Shown one piece after another: positions 24,923 through 32,022 of a stretch of DNA of 34,805 bases. Origin of the DNA: Prosthecobacter sp. (GTDB taxonomy: Bacteria > Verrucomicrobiota > Verrucomicrobiia > Verrucomicrobiales > Verrucomicrobiaceae); assembly GCF_029946185.1 (NCBI RefSeq), contig NZ_JAQSEA010000161.1, positions 1 through 34,805 on the forward strand, read 5' to 3'. The notes under the pieces are model-generated. The model did not search any database, was not told where the DNA came from, and saw only the letters and a program-made list of their open reading frames with translations. A program made the translations under genes and the position numbers. Within the stretch, counting starts at the first letter, position 1. Every line of letters starts with the position of its first letter.

Positions 24923-26449
24923 TTAGCCGGCCTTGCTTTCATCGATCACGATGAAGCGGCTGCCACCACTGCTCCAGACCTTCACCAGCGAGATCTTGCT
25001 CTCGGGCTTGGCGCAGAGGGCGGTGGCCTGCTCGGCGTTCTTGACGGGCTGGCGATTGATCTCCAGGATCACATCGCCCTGACGGAGTCCGGCATCGTAG
25101 GCCACGGAGTCTTCTTCGACTGAAGAGACCACAGCGCCTTTGATCTGCGAGGGGACTTTGAGCTGCTCACGTGTGGCTTTGTCGAGATCCGACACACCGA
25201 CACCGTGCAGAGCGTCGTCTGCATTGTCTGCAGCAGGAGTGGAGTCAGCCACCTTGTCGCCGGGCAGTTCCTTCACGGTCACGCTGAGTGACATGGTCTT
25301 GCCATCGCGCAGCACATTCATGGGCACCGCAGCACCGGGGGTGGTGGAGCCGACCTGGAGCTTCAGATGACGGCTGTCGCTGACAGGCTTGCCATTGAAC
25401 TCGGTGATGACGTCGCCACTTTTCACACCGGCTTTTTCAGCAGGGCTGTCAGGCGAGACACCGGACACCAGGGCACCTTTGGCGCTGTCCATCTTGAACT
25501 GCTGCGCGAGCTGCTGAGTGAGATCCTGGATGTTCACACCGAGGAAGCCACGTTCCACGCGACCTGTGTTGACGAGGCCTTCCATCACCCAGCGGGCGAG
25601 GTTGGTAGGCACTGCAAAGCCGATGCCTTGATTGCCGCCGCTGCGGCTCAAGATGGCTGTGTTCATGCCGACGAGGCGGCCTTCCACGTCCACCAGCGCA
25701 CCTCCGGAGTTGCCGGGATTGATGGCGGCATCCGTCTGAATGAAGTCTTCATAGTCGAGGCCCATGGTGGCGCGACCTTTCGCGCTGATGATGCCAGTCG
25801 TCACGGTCTGGCCGATGCCAAAGGGATGACCCACGGCAAGCACCATGTCACCGACTTCGATTTTGTCGCTGTCAGCAAAGGCCATGGCGGGCAGGTCTTT
25901 GGCCTCCACCTTGACCACGGCAATGTCCGTCTTGGGATCGCGGCCGATCACCTTGCCATTGAACTCGCGTCCGTCGGTCAGAGTGACTTTGATCGTGTTG
26001 GCGTTGTCCACCACGTGGTTGTTGGTGAGGATGTAGCCGTCCTTGGTGACGATGATGCCGGAGCCGACGCCCTGCTCCCTGGGCATGCGGCGCTGTTGCT
26101 GACCGCGCTGCCCTTGCTGGAATTCCTCGGGCATCTGGAAGCCAGGGCCAAAGAAGCGGCGCAGGTCCATGCCTTCAGGCATTTCCATGCGGCTGACCTT
26201 GGCCTCGCTGGAGACCGCGATTTTCACTACGCTGGGTGCGACGGCTTTAACGACGGGCGCAAAACTCGGGAAGCCCCGGGCTGCGGTGGACAGCGGCGCA
26301 TCGCTGACCTGAATGCGAAGCGGCTCCGCCTTGGTGGAAGACGCGTCCTTCGCGGCGGTGAAGGCCACAAGTGAAACGCTCAGGGCGCAGACGGAGCCGA
26401 GGACGGCCGTGCGCTTCCAGATCGACGGGTGAGAAGATGAAGTTTTCAT
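24923..26449 (-). CDS. Do-family (DegP/DegQ-type) periplasmic serine protease
   Basis: This 508-aa exported protease-chaperone degrades or refolds damaged envelope proteins. After an N-terminal hydrophobic segment (about 13-33) comes a trypsin-like domain with His145 (TNNHVVDNA), Asp175 (DPKTDIAVVKVE) and Ser248 (INPGNSGGALVD). A Gln/Arg-rich LA-loop-like insert lies at 108-124 (EEFQQGQRGQQQRRMP). Two PDZ domains follow (about 325-410 and 440-505), with GDVITEFNGKPVSDSRHLKL and GDVILEINRQPVKNAEQATA. The frame is open to 26752; I chose ATG 26449, which gives a normal signal sequence and has GGA 10 bases upstream. ATG 26470 is possible. It has its own terminator, and a family B repeat lies upstream. 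Confidence 0.93.
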   Translation of the reverse strand: MKTSSSHPSIWKRTAVLGSVCALSVSLVAFTAAKDASSTKAEPLRIQVSDAPLSTAARGFPSFAPVVKAVAPSVVKIAVSSEAKVSRMEMPEGMDLRRFFGPGFQMPEEFQQGQRGQQQRRMPREQGVGSGIIVTKDGYILTNNHVVDNANTIKVTLTDGREFNGKVIGRDPKTDIAVVKVEAKDLPAMAFADSDKIEVGDMVLAVGHPFGIGQTVTTGIISAKGRATMGLDYEDFIQTDAAINPGNSGGALVDVEGRLVGMNTAILSRSGGNQGIGFAVPTNLARWVMEGLVNTGRVERGFLGVNIQDLTQQLAQQFKMDSAKGALVSGVSPDSPAEKAGVKSGDVITEFNGKPVSDSRHLKLQVGSTTPGAAVPMNVLRDGKTMSLSVTVKELPGDKVADSTPAADNADDALHGVGVSDLDKATREQLKVPSQIKGAVVSSVEEDSVAYDAGLRQGDVILEINRQPVKNAEQATALCAKPESKISLVKVWSSGGSRFIVIDESKAG

Positions 26450-26580
26450 AGGAGTATCCGTTGGATGCATGGGGATGGTTATTGGGATTTCTGGGTTGGA
26501 TTGATTTCCACCGCCATGAAAGCACTCCAACCCTGCCAACTTCATTACCCCCGCATTACAAGCGTGTAAGGTTTGGAAAA

Positions 26581-26757
26581 GTACGATGGACACTCCTGTC
26601 CGTCGATCAGCGCTGCTCCAGAACCCACGACTTCCAAACTCACCCACGATGCCGCTACAGCAACGGCATGGGACTTTACCACGAGCCTCCTCGCTGTGCA
26701 TCGTAAGCCAAGATTCTGGCGGTGCCGCTGATCGACGGGCAGGAGTGCCCATCGTAC
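26581..26757. repeat. BIME-like inverted-pair element family B, copy 2
   Basis: The left arm starts GTACGATGGACACTCCTGTC at 26581. The right arm, an imperfect reverse complement containing GCTGATCGACGGGCAGGAGT, ends ATCGTAC at 26757. Each arm forms an 8-bp hairpin with a CTCC loop. The left stem is GATGGACA/TGTCCGTC and the right is GATGGGCA/TGCCCGTC, a paired G-C to A-T change. It abuts the stop codon of the DUF1501 gene (26762). The rest of the 312-base gap 26450-26761 holds only the protease leader. Confidence 0.72.
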
Positions 26758-26761
26758 ATCC

Positions 26762-28195
26762 TCACGCCAGAATCTCACTCACCACGCGCGCTTGCGGATT
26801 CTCCACGAGCACCTGATCGGTGCCGTTGCGCTTGTAGCTGAGCTTGTGGGCGTCGAGGCCGAAGAGGTGGAGGAGGGTGGCGTGGTAGTCGAAGTGATTG
26901 ACGACGTCCTTCACGGCGTGGTGGCCGAAGTCGTCGGTGGCGCCGTGGATGTGGCCGGCTTTGAAGCCGCCGCCGGCGACCCACATGCTGAAGCCGTAGG
27001 TGTTGTGATCGCGACCGACGGTGCTGCGGTCCTTGGAGCCGGAGCGGTTTTGAATGACGGGGAGGCGGCCCATCTCGCCGCCCCAGTGGACGATGGTGGA
27101 GTCCAGCAGGCCGCGCTGCTTCAAGTCGATGACGAGTGCGGCGGCACCTTGATCGACATAGGTGCAGGCGGCGGGCAGTGCGGTGCGGATGTTTTGATGA
27201 TTGTCCCAGGTCTGATTGGCGGTGAAGAGGGAGATGCAGCGCACGCCGCGCTCGACGAGACGGCGGGCGATGAGGCAGCGGGTGCCGAACTCGGCGGCGG
27301 CGGGGTTGTCGATGCCGTAGAGCTTCTTGGTGGCGGCGCTTTCCTGATCGATGTTGAGCGCTTCCTTGGCGGCGGTCTGCATGCGGGCGGCGAGTTCAAA
27401 GCTCTGGATGCGCGCTTCGAGATCGGCCTCGCCGGGGCGGGCTTCGAGGTGCTCCTGGTTCAGGCGCTGCACGAAATTGAGGTAGCGGGCCTGGGCATCG
27501 CCTTTCAGGCTGAGGGGCGCATCGAGATTGGGAATGCGCGGCTCTTTGGGACGAATGACGGTGCCCTGAAACAGGGAGGGCAGCCAGCCGTTGCTCCAGT
27601 TGTCCACGCCGAGCACGGGCAGGCCGCGTGGATCGGTGAGGGCGACGTAGGCGGGCAGATCCTGATTTTCGGAGCCGAGTCCATACGTAAGCCAGCTACC
27701 CAGCGTGGGCCGGCCACCGGTGGCCTGACCATTGAGCAGGGCGTAGATCGACTGGCCGTGATTGTTCACGCCGGTGTGCATGGAGCGGATCATCGTCACA
27801 TCATCGACGATGTTGGAAAAATGAGGCATCAGCTCGCTGACATCCATGCCGGACTGGCCGTATTGTTTGAACTTCCATGGGCTGCCCATGCACTCGCGGC
27901 TGGCTCCGGCGGCATCGTCGTATTTCACTTCGCCGGGAAAGTCCTTGCCGTCGTAGCGGGTGAGCTCGGGCTTGGGATCAAATAGATCCACATGGCTGGG
28001 GCCGCCCTGCATGAACATGGAGATCATGGCCTTGGCCTGACCAAAGCCGTGGGGCATCTTGGGCTTGAGATCAAAATGGCGCGGGCCGATCTGCTCCGGG
28101 CTGGCGAGGAGATTCTGTTCCTTCAGCAGCGTGGCCAGGGCGATGCCGCCGATGCCGTAGGCGGAGCGGTGAAGAATAGAACGGCGTGAGAGCAT
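26762..28195 (-). CDS. DUF1501 family protein
   Basis: This 477-aa protein belongs to the DUF1501 family, sulfatase-fold-like proteins common in Planctomycetes and Verrucomicrobia. The N-terminus MLSRRSILHRSAYGIGGIAL looks like a Tat signal with an SRRSxL-type twin-Arg. Family features are AMISMFMQGGPSHVDLFDPK, DVSELMPHFSNIVDDVTMIR, MHTGVNNHGQSIYALLNGQA and, near the end, HWGGEMGRLPVIQN, RDHNTYGFSMWVAGGGFKAG and GATDDFGHHAVKD. It is probably periplasmic. These genes are usually paired with a DUF1549/DUF1553 cytochrome gene, but none is adjacent here. Function is unknown, though co-occurrence with sulfatases and c-type cytochromes suggests polysaccharide breakdown. No Shine-Dalgarno is evident. 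Confidence 0.92.
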   Translation of the reverse strand: MLSRRSILHRSAYGIGGIALATLLKEQNLLASPEQIGPRHFDLKPKMPHGFGQAKAMISMFMQGGPSHVDLFDPKPELTRYDGKDFPGEVKYDDAAGASRECMGSPWKFKQYGQSGMDVSELMPHFSNIVDDVTMIRSMHTGVNNHGQSIYALLNGQATGGRPTLGSWLTYGLGSENQDLPAYVALTDPRGLPVLGVDNWSNGWLPSLFQGTVIRPKEPRIPNLDAPLSLKGDAQARYLNFVQRLNQEHLEARPGEADLEARIQSFELAARMQTAAKEALNIDQESAATKKLYGIDNPAAAEFGTRCLIARRLVERGVRCISLFTANQTWDNHQNIRTALPAACTYVDQGAAALVIDLKQRGLLDSTIVHWGGEMGRLPVIQNRSGSKDRSTVGRDHNTYGFSMWVAGGGFKAGHIHGATDDFGHHAVKDVVNHFDYHATLLHLFGLDAHKLSYKRNGTDQVLVENPQARVVSEILA

Positions 28196-28252
28196 GTTCT
28201 ACCTACGCAGCGAAAGTGGCGAATCTTTACCAGTAAGAGGCACAGATTTTTT

Positions 28253-28430
28253 AACACCGCAGAGGCTGGAACGCCGCAGAGATTTATTTCTGAAAAACTC
28301 TGCGGTGAAGCAAAGTACTACCGAACTTTAGTTCGTTCTGGAGGGCGCGGAGCTTCCCAGAGTGAGCTGAAGCTCACGAGTACTTTCTCTGAAAAAAACT
28401 CTGCGGCCTCCCTAGCTCTGCGGTGCACAT
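28253..28430. repeat. CTCTGCGGT inverted repeats interrupted by a family D hairpin
   Basis: ACCGCAGAG and CCGCAGAG lie on the left, and CTCTGCGG(T) occurs at about 28297, 28398 and 28421. The motif CTGAAAAA(AA)CTCTGCGG stands on both sides of the family D element at 28311-28387. The layout suggests that the hairpin element landed inside an older repeat of the widespread CGCAGAG type. The stretch lies in the gap between the DUF1501 and xseA genes; no gene is seen. Confidence 0.55.
28311..28387. repeat. Long-hairpin element family D, copy 2
   Basis: This 77-bp copy starts CAAAGTACTACCGAACTTTA and ends GAGTACTTTC. It shares the AACTTTAGTTCGTTCTGG-type arm and the AGCTGAAGCTC right arm with the copy at 24756. 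The arms are more diverged from each other than in copy 1. It lies upstream of the DUF1501 gene. Confidence 0.65.
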
Positions 28431-28440
28431 CTTTTCTTCC

Positions 28441-29784
28441 CTAAACCTTCACCACACTTCGCAGGGTTCCCTGGGCCAAGCGGGTAATGAGTTCGTCCCC
28501 TGGCTTCACTTCGGCAGCATCCTTGAGCACTTTTCCCTCGGCATTCGTGGTGAAGGAGAAGCCGCGGGCGAGGACGGCCTGCGGGCCGATGTGTTTGAGG
28601 AGTTCTGCGCGGGACTGGAGGCGATCTGCCAGGCGGTCCAGCCGATGCTGAAGGCCCTGCTGCAGGCGGCGTGCGCTGGTTTCGGTACGGTGCACGGCTT
28701 CGGTGAGTTGCACGCGGGGATGGTGCGCGGCGAGGACGTGCTGCTTTTGCGTGAGGTCGTCCGTCCAGGACTGCAGGCGCTCGCGCAAGGTGTCGCGTAG
28801 GCGGGATTCGTGGTCGTCGAGGCTTTGCTCTGCCTGCTGCAGCAAGCGGTCGGGGGCGTGGAGCAGCGGGCCTTTGGCGGTGAGATCGATGATGTGCTGA
28901 TGATGCTCCAGCAGCGTGCCGACGCGGGCTTTCAGCGTGCGGGCGATGCTTTCGAAGTGACGCTGCAACTCGGTGCTGTCTGGCGCGAGGAGTTCGGCGG
29001 CCGCGCTGGGTGTGGGCGCACGCAGATCGGCCACGAAGTCGGCGATGGTGAAGTCGATTTCATGCCCGACGGCGGAGATGATGGGAATGGGACAGGCGGC
29101 GATGGCGCGGGCGAGCACCTCTTCATTGAAGGCCCACAGATCCTCCAAACTGCCGCCGCCACGACCGACGACGATGGTGTCCGGCACAGGCAGGCCGAAG
29201 TTTTCGGCATCGCCGAGGACTTCGAGGGCGCGCACGATTTCGAGTTCGGCCCCCTGCCCTTGCACGCGCACAGGAAAGACGAGCACGCGCACCCAGGGCG
29301 CACGCCGGGTGAGGATGTTGAGCATGTCCTGAATGGCCGCGCCGGTGGGAGAGGTGACGAGGGCGACGATGCGCGGAAAGCGTGGGATGGCGCGCTTGCC
29401 CTCGCCATCAAACAGGCCCTCCTCATGCAGCTTGCGCTTGAGGGCTTCGAAACGCTCCTGCAGCGAGCCTTTGCCCTTCGCCTGCACCTGTTTCACGACC
29501 ATCTGGTACTGCCCGCGCGGCTCGTACACGCTGATCTCGCCATGCACTTGCATCAGCGCACCGTCTTGAATGCGGGCGCTGCTGCGCGCGGCGGCGCCGC
29601 GAAACATGACGCAGGAGAGCTGCGCCCCGGCGTCCTTCAGCGTGAAGTATTGGTGGCCGGAGGATTGCAGGCGGTGGTTGCTGATCTCGCCCTCGACCCA
29701 CACGCTACCGATGCGGCTTTGCAGCACATCGCGGATTTCGCGCGTGAGCTGGGTCACAGAGAGGACGTCAGGGTCTTCGGGCAT
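28441..29784 (-). CDS. xseA: Exodeoxyribonuclease VII large subunit
   Basis: XseA (447 aa) is the catalytic subunit of exonuclease VII, which degrades single-stranded DNA in both directions in the cytoplasm. The N-terminal OB fold spans about 7-105 (SVTQLTREIRDVLQ, VWVEGEISNHRLQSSGHQYF, LKDAGAQLSCVMFRG). The catalytic core follows with ALVTSPTGAAIQDMLNILTR, DTIVVGRGGGSLEDLWAFNE and AVGHEIDFTIADFVADLRAP, all highly conserved. A long coiled-coil region (about 265-400) and a C-terminal beta segment (VLARGFSFTTNAEGKVLKDA) complete the protein. Length is normal. The small subunit gene xseB is not adjacent. The start ATG 29784 fits the family N-terminus. Confidence 0.97.
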   Translation of the reverse strand: MPEDPDVLSVTQLTREIRDVLQSRIGSVWVEGEISNHRLQSSGHQYFTLKDAGAQLSCVMFRGAAARSSARIQDGALMQVHGEISVYEPRGQYQMVVKQVQAKGKGSLQERFEALKRKLHEEGLFDGEGKRAIPRFPRIVALVTSPTGAAIQDMLNILTRRAPWVRVLVFPVRVQGQGAELEIVRALEVLGDAENFGLPVPDTIVVGRGGGSLEDLWAFNEEVLARAIAACPIPIISAVGHEIDFTIADFVADLRAPTPSAAAELLAPDSTELQRHFESIARTLKARVGTLLEHHQHIIDLTAKGPLLHAPDRLLQQAEQSLDDHESRLRDTLRERLQSWTDDLTQKQHVLAAHHPRVQLTEAVHRTETSARRLQQGLQHRLDRLADRLQSRAELLKHIGPQAVLARGFSFTTNAEGKVLKDAAEVKPGDELITRLAQGTLRSVVKV

Positions 29785-30138
29785 GGGCTGGGTTCATTGA
29801 CCAAAAAGCGGGCAAAGTCCAGTCGAGTCACCATTACTGTCGTCGTTGCACCTTTGCCGATGATTTAAAATCTGCGCCGCATGCCGCACGGCTGGAAGCT
29901 CCGATATTTTTATCGGCTCTGGGCACGCGTCCCTGCCGCTTTGGCACGAAATGACACTGATTGGAGTGCCATTCATGCCTGGCATTTGGGTGCCAAAAAC
30001 AAAGGCCTTGTGCGTCATCCCCTATTTTTGTTACCTTGCACAATATGACAGCCCAACCGTCGCCTATCAATGCATGGGTACTAAACCCACCGATGTGTTG
30101 CTGATTCGCCGTTTAGACCTCTAAGGTTGCGCTCCAAA
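29785..30138. other. 354-base gap without a recognised gene
   Basis: This region separates the divergent xseA and small membrane-protein genes. It contains a perfect 6-bp hairpin with T-loop (CCGATA-TTTT-TATCGG, 29901-29916), a GGGCACGCGTCCC near-palindrome at about 29921, and an inverted repeat TTTGGCAC/GTGCCAAA (29940-29947 and 29990-29997). Two overlapping minus-strand ORFs of 74-78 aa read through these repeats and do not look like proteins. Confidence 0.5.
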
Positions 30139-30444
30139 ATGAAATTACAGCCAGAGCCCAAATTTCAAAAAAGCTCCAACAATCCATGGCAGATTCTAGT
30201 CGTGGCGCTGTTTTTCTTCCTTCCTGGTCTAGGGCTGCTTTTCAGTTCCACTTCAGAAGTGATCTATTATCAGGGGCACCGTACGAAACCTTTCCACGTC
30301 GTGGAAGCCGCACCGCAGTTGCTTCACTTTTATGGCGCTTCCGCACTGCTCATTTCCGCAGGCCTTGTCATATCGTACTTCTATCTCCGCAGAGCGATCA
30401 AAAGAGACGAACAGATGTCCGATCGCAGAAAAAGGCCATGGTAA
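30139..30444 (+). CDS. Small membrane protein of unknown function
   Basis: This small protein (101 aa from ATG 30139) is not one I recognise. A short basic/polar N-terminus (MKLQPEPKFQKSSNN) leads to a first membrane helix (about 18-38, ILVVALFFFLPGLGLLFSS). A loop of about 35 residues follows (TSEVIYYQGHRTKPFHVVEA), then a second helix (about 63-84, FYGASALLISAGLVISYFYL) and a basic tail ending DRRKRPW. By the positive-inside rule both ends should be cytoplasmic. AAGG lies 13 bases upstream of the ATG. TTG 30127, in frame, is a less likely start. It stands alone, convergent with the M50-like protease gene. Confidence 0.6.
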   Translation: MKLQPEPKFQKSSNNPWQILVVALFFFLPGLGLLFSSTSEVIYYQGHRTKPFHVVEAAPQLLHFYGASALLISAGLVISYFYLRRAIKRDEQMSDRRKRPW

Positions 30445-30501
30445 GTATCTATCCCGAATAGGACATAGCACACCATGGAATCCGGCCCGTCCAGCCGCAG
30501 C

Positions 30502-31314
30502 TCAGAACACCAGATGCCACAGCCAGCCGAGCATGCCGGAGGCCACCGACCACCAGCAGCGCGCCACTTCCATGAAACCCAGCCCTGGAGCGGGTGAGGA
30601 AGCGAGAAACAGCGCGATCAGCAGGAAGGCATTGATGAGGAAGATCAGCATCATGGAGAAGAACTCGCCATTGCGCTTGAGGTCCCCCTGCTCGGCGATG
30701 ACGGTTTTGACGGTGTAGGTGGCGTGAAAGCACCATGTCAGCCCGACCAGTGCGTAGAGAAAGCGCATGGGCTTCAGATGCACGGTCCACTTCAGGAGGT
30801 GGACGTCATGCGCCTGCTGCATGTCCATCGCCAGCCCGACGATGCCGAAAACGAGCATGATGATCAGGGTGTAAAATGGGATCAAGTAAGGAGCCAGGGT
30901 GATCCAAGTATTGGACTTGTCCGTCTCCACGTAGCCGCCGTGGGCGCTGACTTTCCAGTCGAAGATGCGCCCGCCAAACATCCGGGCGGTGACGAGGTGG
31001 CTGAACTCATGGCCAAAGACATAGGCCGTCACAGGCCGCACCCCGGCGAGGTAGGCCACCGCCCAAATGAAGCCGCCGAATGAGAAAAAGATGAACTCCT
31101 CGGACCTCAGGAAATCCATTCGGGACACGGCGCGCCAGAGCATCATGATCAGTGTGATGGCCGTTACCAGACAGGCCGGAGCCAGCACGGCACCACCAAT
31201 CCACCGCTTCAAGAGCAGGAGGTAGTGGTCCCGCTGCACATCGTGCCGGTTGTTGATTCCGGCGGGGCGGTTTCGGGTCTCATGGAGATGTCTGCGCAGG
31301 TTCGCGGTGGACAT
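30502..31314 (-). CDS. Membrane zinc metallopeptidase, M50-like
   Basis: This 270-aa protein has about five or six membrane segments: roughly 42-62, 75-95, 130-160, 183-200, 220-245 and 250-268. A zinc site HEFSH lies at 102-106 inside FGHEFSHLVTARMFGGRI. The HExxH motif, the following GGYVET stretch and the hydrophobic TLAPYLIPFYTLI helix resemble the site-2/M50 protease group, which cuts or processes substrates inside the membrane. I do not see a clear second Asp ligand motif, so it may be a divergent or inactive relative. Upstream, short inverted repeats in an AT-rich region (31331-31400) look like an operator or promoter. The substrate is unknown; release of a membrane-bound regulator is one possibility. 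Confidence 0.7.
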   Translation of the reverse strand: MSTANLRRHLHETRNRPAGINNRHDVQRDHYLLLLKRWIGGAVLAPACLVTAITLIMMLWRAVSRMDFLRSEEFIFFSFGGFIWAVAYLAGVRPVTAYVFGHEFSHLVTARMFGGRIFDWKVSAHGGYVETDKSNTWITLAPYLIPFYTLIIMLVFGIVGLAMDMQQAHDVHLLKWTVHLKPMRFLYALVGLTWCFHATYTVKTVIAEQGDLKRNGEFFSMMLIFLINAFLLIALFLASSPAPGLGFMEVARCWWSVASGMLGWLWHLVF

Positions 31315-31330
31315 GGTAATGATAAGTTAT

Positions 31331-31400
31331 TTAACCTTTGTTAAACATCTTCACAATTTGAAATGTGAATATGTGAATAAAATGTGCCGTTCTTTTCACA
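31331..31400 (-). promoter_or_regulatory. AT-rich promoter region with inverted repeats upstream of M50-like gene
   Basis: TTAACCTTTGTTAA (31331-31344) is a perfect 5-bp inverted repeat. TTCACA (31350-31355) and TGTGAA (31364-31369) form another, with a further TGTGAA at 31372 and TTCACA at 31395. The region is strikingly AT-rich and starts 17 bases upstream of the gene start. It looks like an operator array, but no regulator can be named. Confidence 0.4.
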
Positions 31401-31475
31401 ATTTCCCGAACTGACCAGCGCCACAAAAACGCCTTTGGGGCCGTTTTGCCCACGCTGATGCGGCAGAATACACAA

Positions 31476-31504
31476 TTACGCCGCAATCCCCTGCCCGGTT
31501 GCGG
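31476..31504 (-). terminator. Possible terminator of the DUF486 gene
   Basis: GCCGCAA and TTGCGGC form a 7-bp stem with a loop of about 12 bases just downstream of the DUF486 stop codon (31520). On the minus strand the stem is followed by GTAATTGTGTATT, a poor T-tract, so termination may be weak. Confidence 0.35.
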
Positions 31505-31519
31505 CGCAACGGGTCCACT

Positions 31520-31864
31520 TCATTTCCGAAACATGAAATACACCGCCCCGCACATGCAGAGCCCCGCCCAGAGGAAGTCCCATTTGAGGGGCTCCTTCAT
31601 GTAGAAAACCACAAAGGGCACAAAAACCATCAGCGTGATCACCTCTTGGATGATCTTGAGCTGCGGCAGGGTCAGCGCCGTGCTGCCGATGCGGTTGGCG
31701 GGCACCTGAAGCATGTATTCAAAAAACGCGATGCCCCAGCTGATGAAGGCGGCGATGAACCACGGCTTGGTCTTGAGATCCTGCAGGTGCGCATACCAAG
31801 CGAAAGTCATGAAAATATTCGACCCAACGAGGAGTCCGACAGCTTTGATCACAGGCCAGTTCAT
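31520..31864 (-). CDS. DUF486 / DMT-family membrane protein
   Basis: This is a 114-aa membrane protein with four hydrophobic segments (about 5-22, 35-50, 62-84 and 92-110). Its sequence fits the DUF486 family: LLVGSNIFMTFAWYAHLQDL, PWFIAAFISWGIAFFEYMLQ, VPANRIG, LPQLKIIQEVITLMVFVPF and AGLCMCGAVYFMFRK. Members resemble half of a drug/metabolite transporter; the function is not established. The frame is open to 32023, but the extra N-terminus is translated repeat sequence (31908-32020), so ATG 31864 is the real start. The repeat begins 43 bases upstream of that start. Confidence 0.88.
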   Translation of the reverse strand: MNWPVIKAVGLLVGSNIFMTFAWYAHLQDLKTKPWFIAAFISWGIAFFEYMLQVPANRIGSTALTLPQLKIIQEVITLMVFVPFVVFYMKEPLKWDFLWAGLCMCGAVYFMFRK

Positions 31865-31907
31865 GCGTGCATGAGAGCATGGGAATGATGGATGGCCAAG
31901 CGTGGCC

Positions 31908-32020
31908 CGGAGGATAGGCCTCCGGCCTGTCAGAGGACTGGGGCGTCTCGCCTTAGTTTTGGTTTGAATCAACGTTCGGGACGCCTCGATCCGCCGGACA
32001 GGCCAGAGGCCTATCCTCCG
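31908..32020. repeat. BIME-like inverted pair (family F)
   Basis: CGGAGGATAGGCCTCCGGCC continues to TGTC at 31931 and is repeated in reverse complement at 31997-32020, with 23 of 24 positions matching. Each arm can fold as AGGCC-TCC-GGCCT or a near variant, with GGAG just before it, the REP arrangement. It lies between the start of DUF486 and the stop codon of the DUF58 gene, which it touches. Confidence 0.68.
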
Positions 32021-32022
32021 CA

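Noticed and set aside
25367-26374. 335-aa plus-strand ORF opposite the Do-type protease
   Set aside because: It is an antisense shadow of a gene with an intact catalytic triad and PDZ domains.
29794-30070. Two small minus-strand ORFs upstream of xseA
   Set aside because: They overlap each other in different frames and translate hairpin and repeat sequence. Neither has a convincing start or family.
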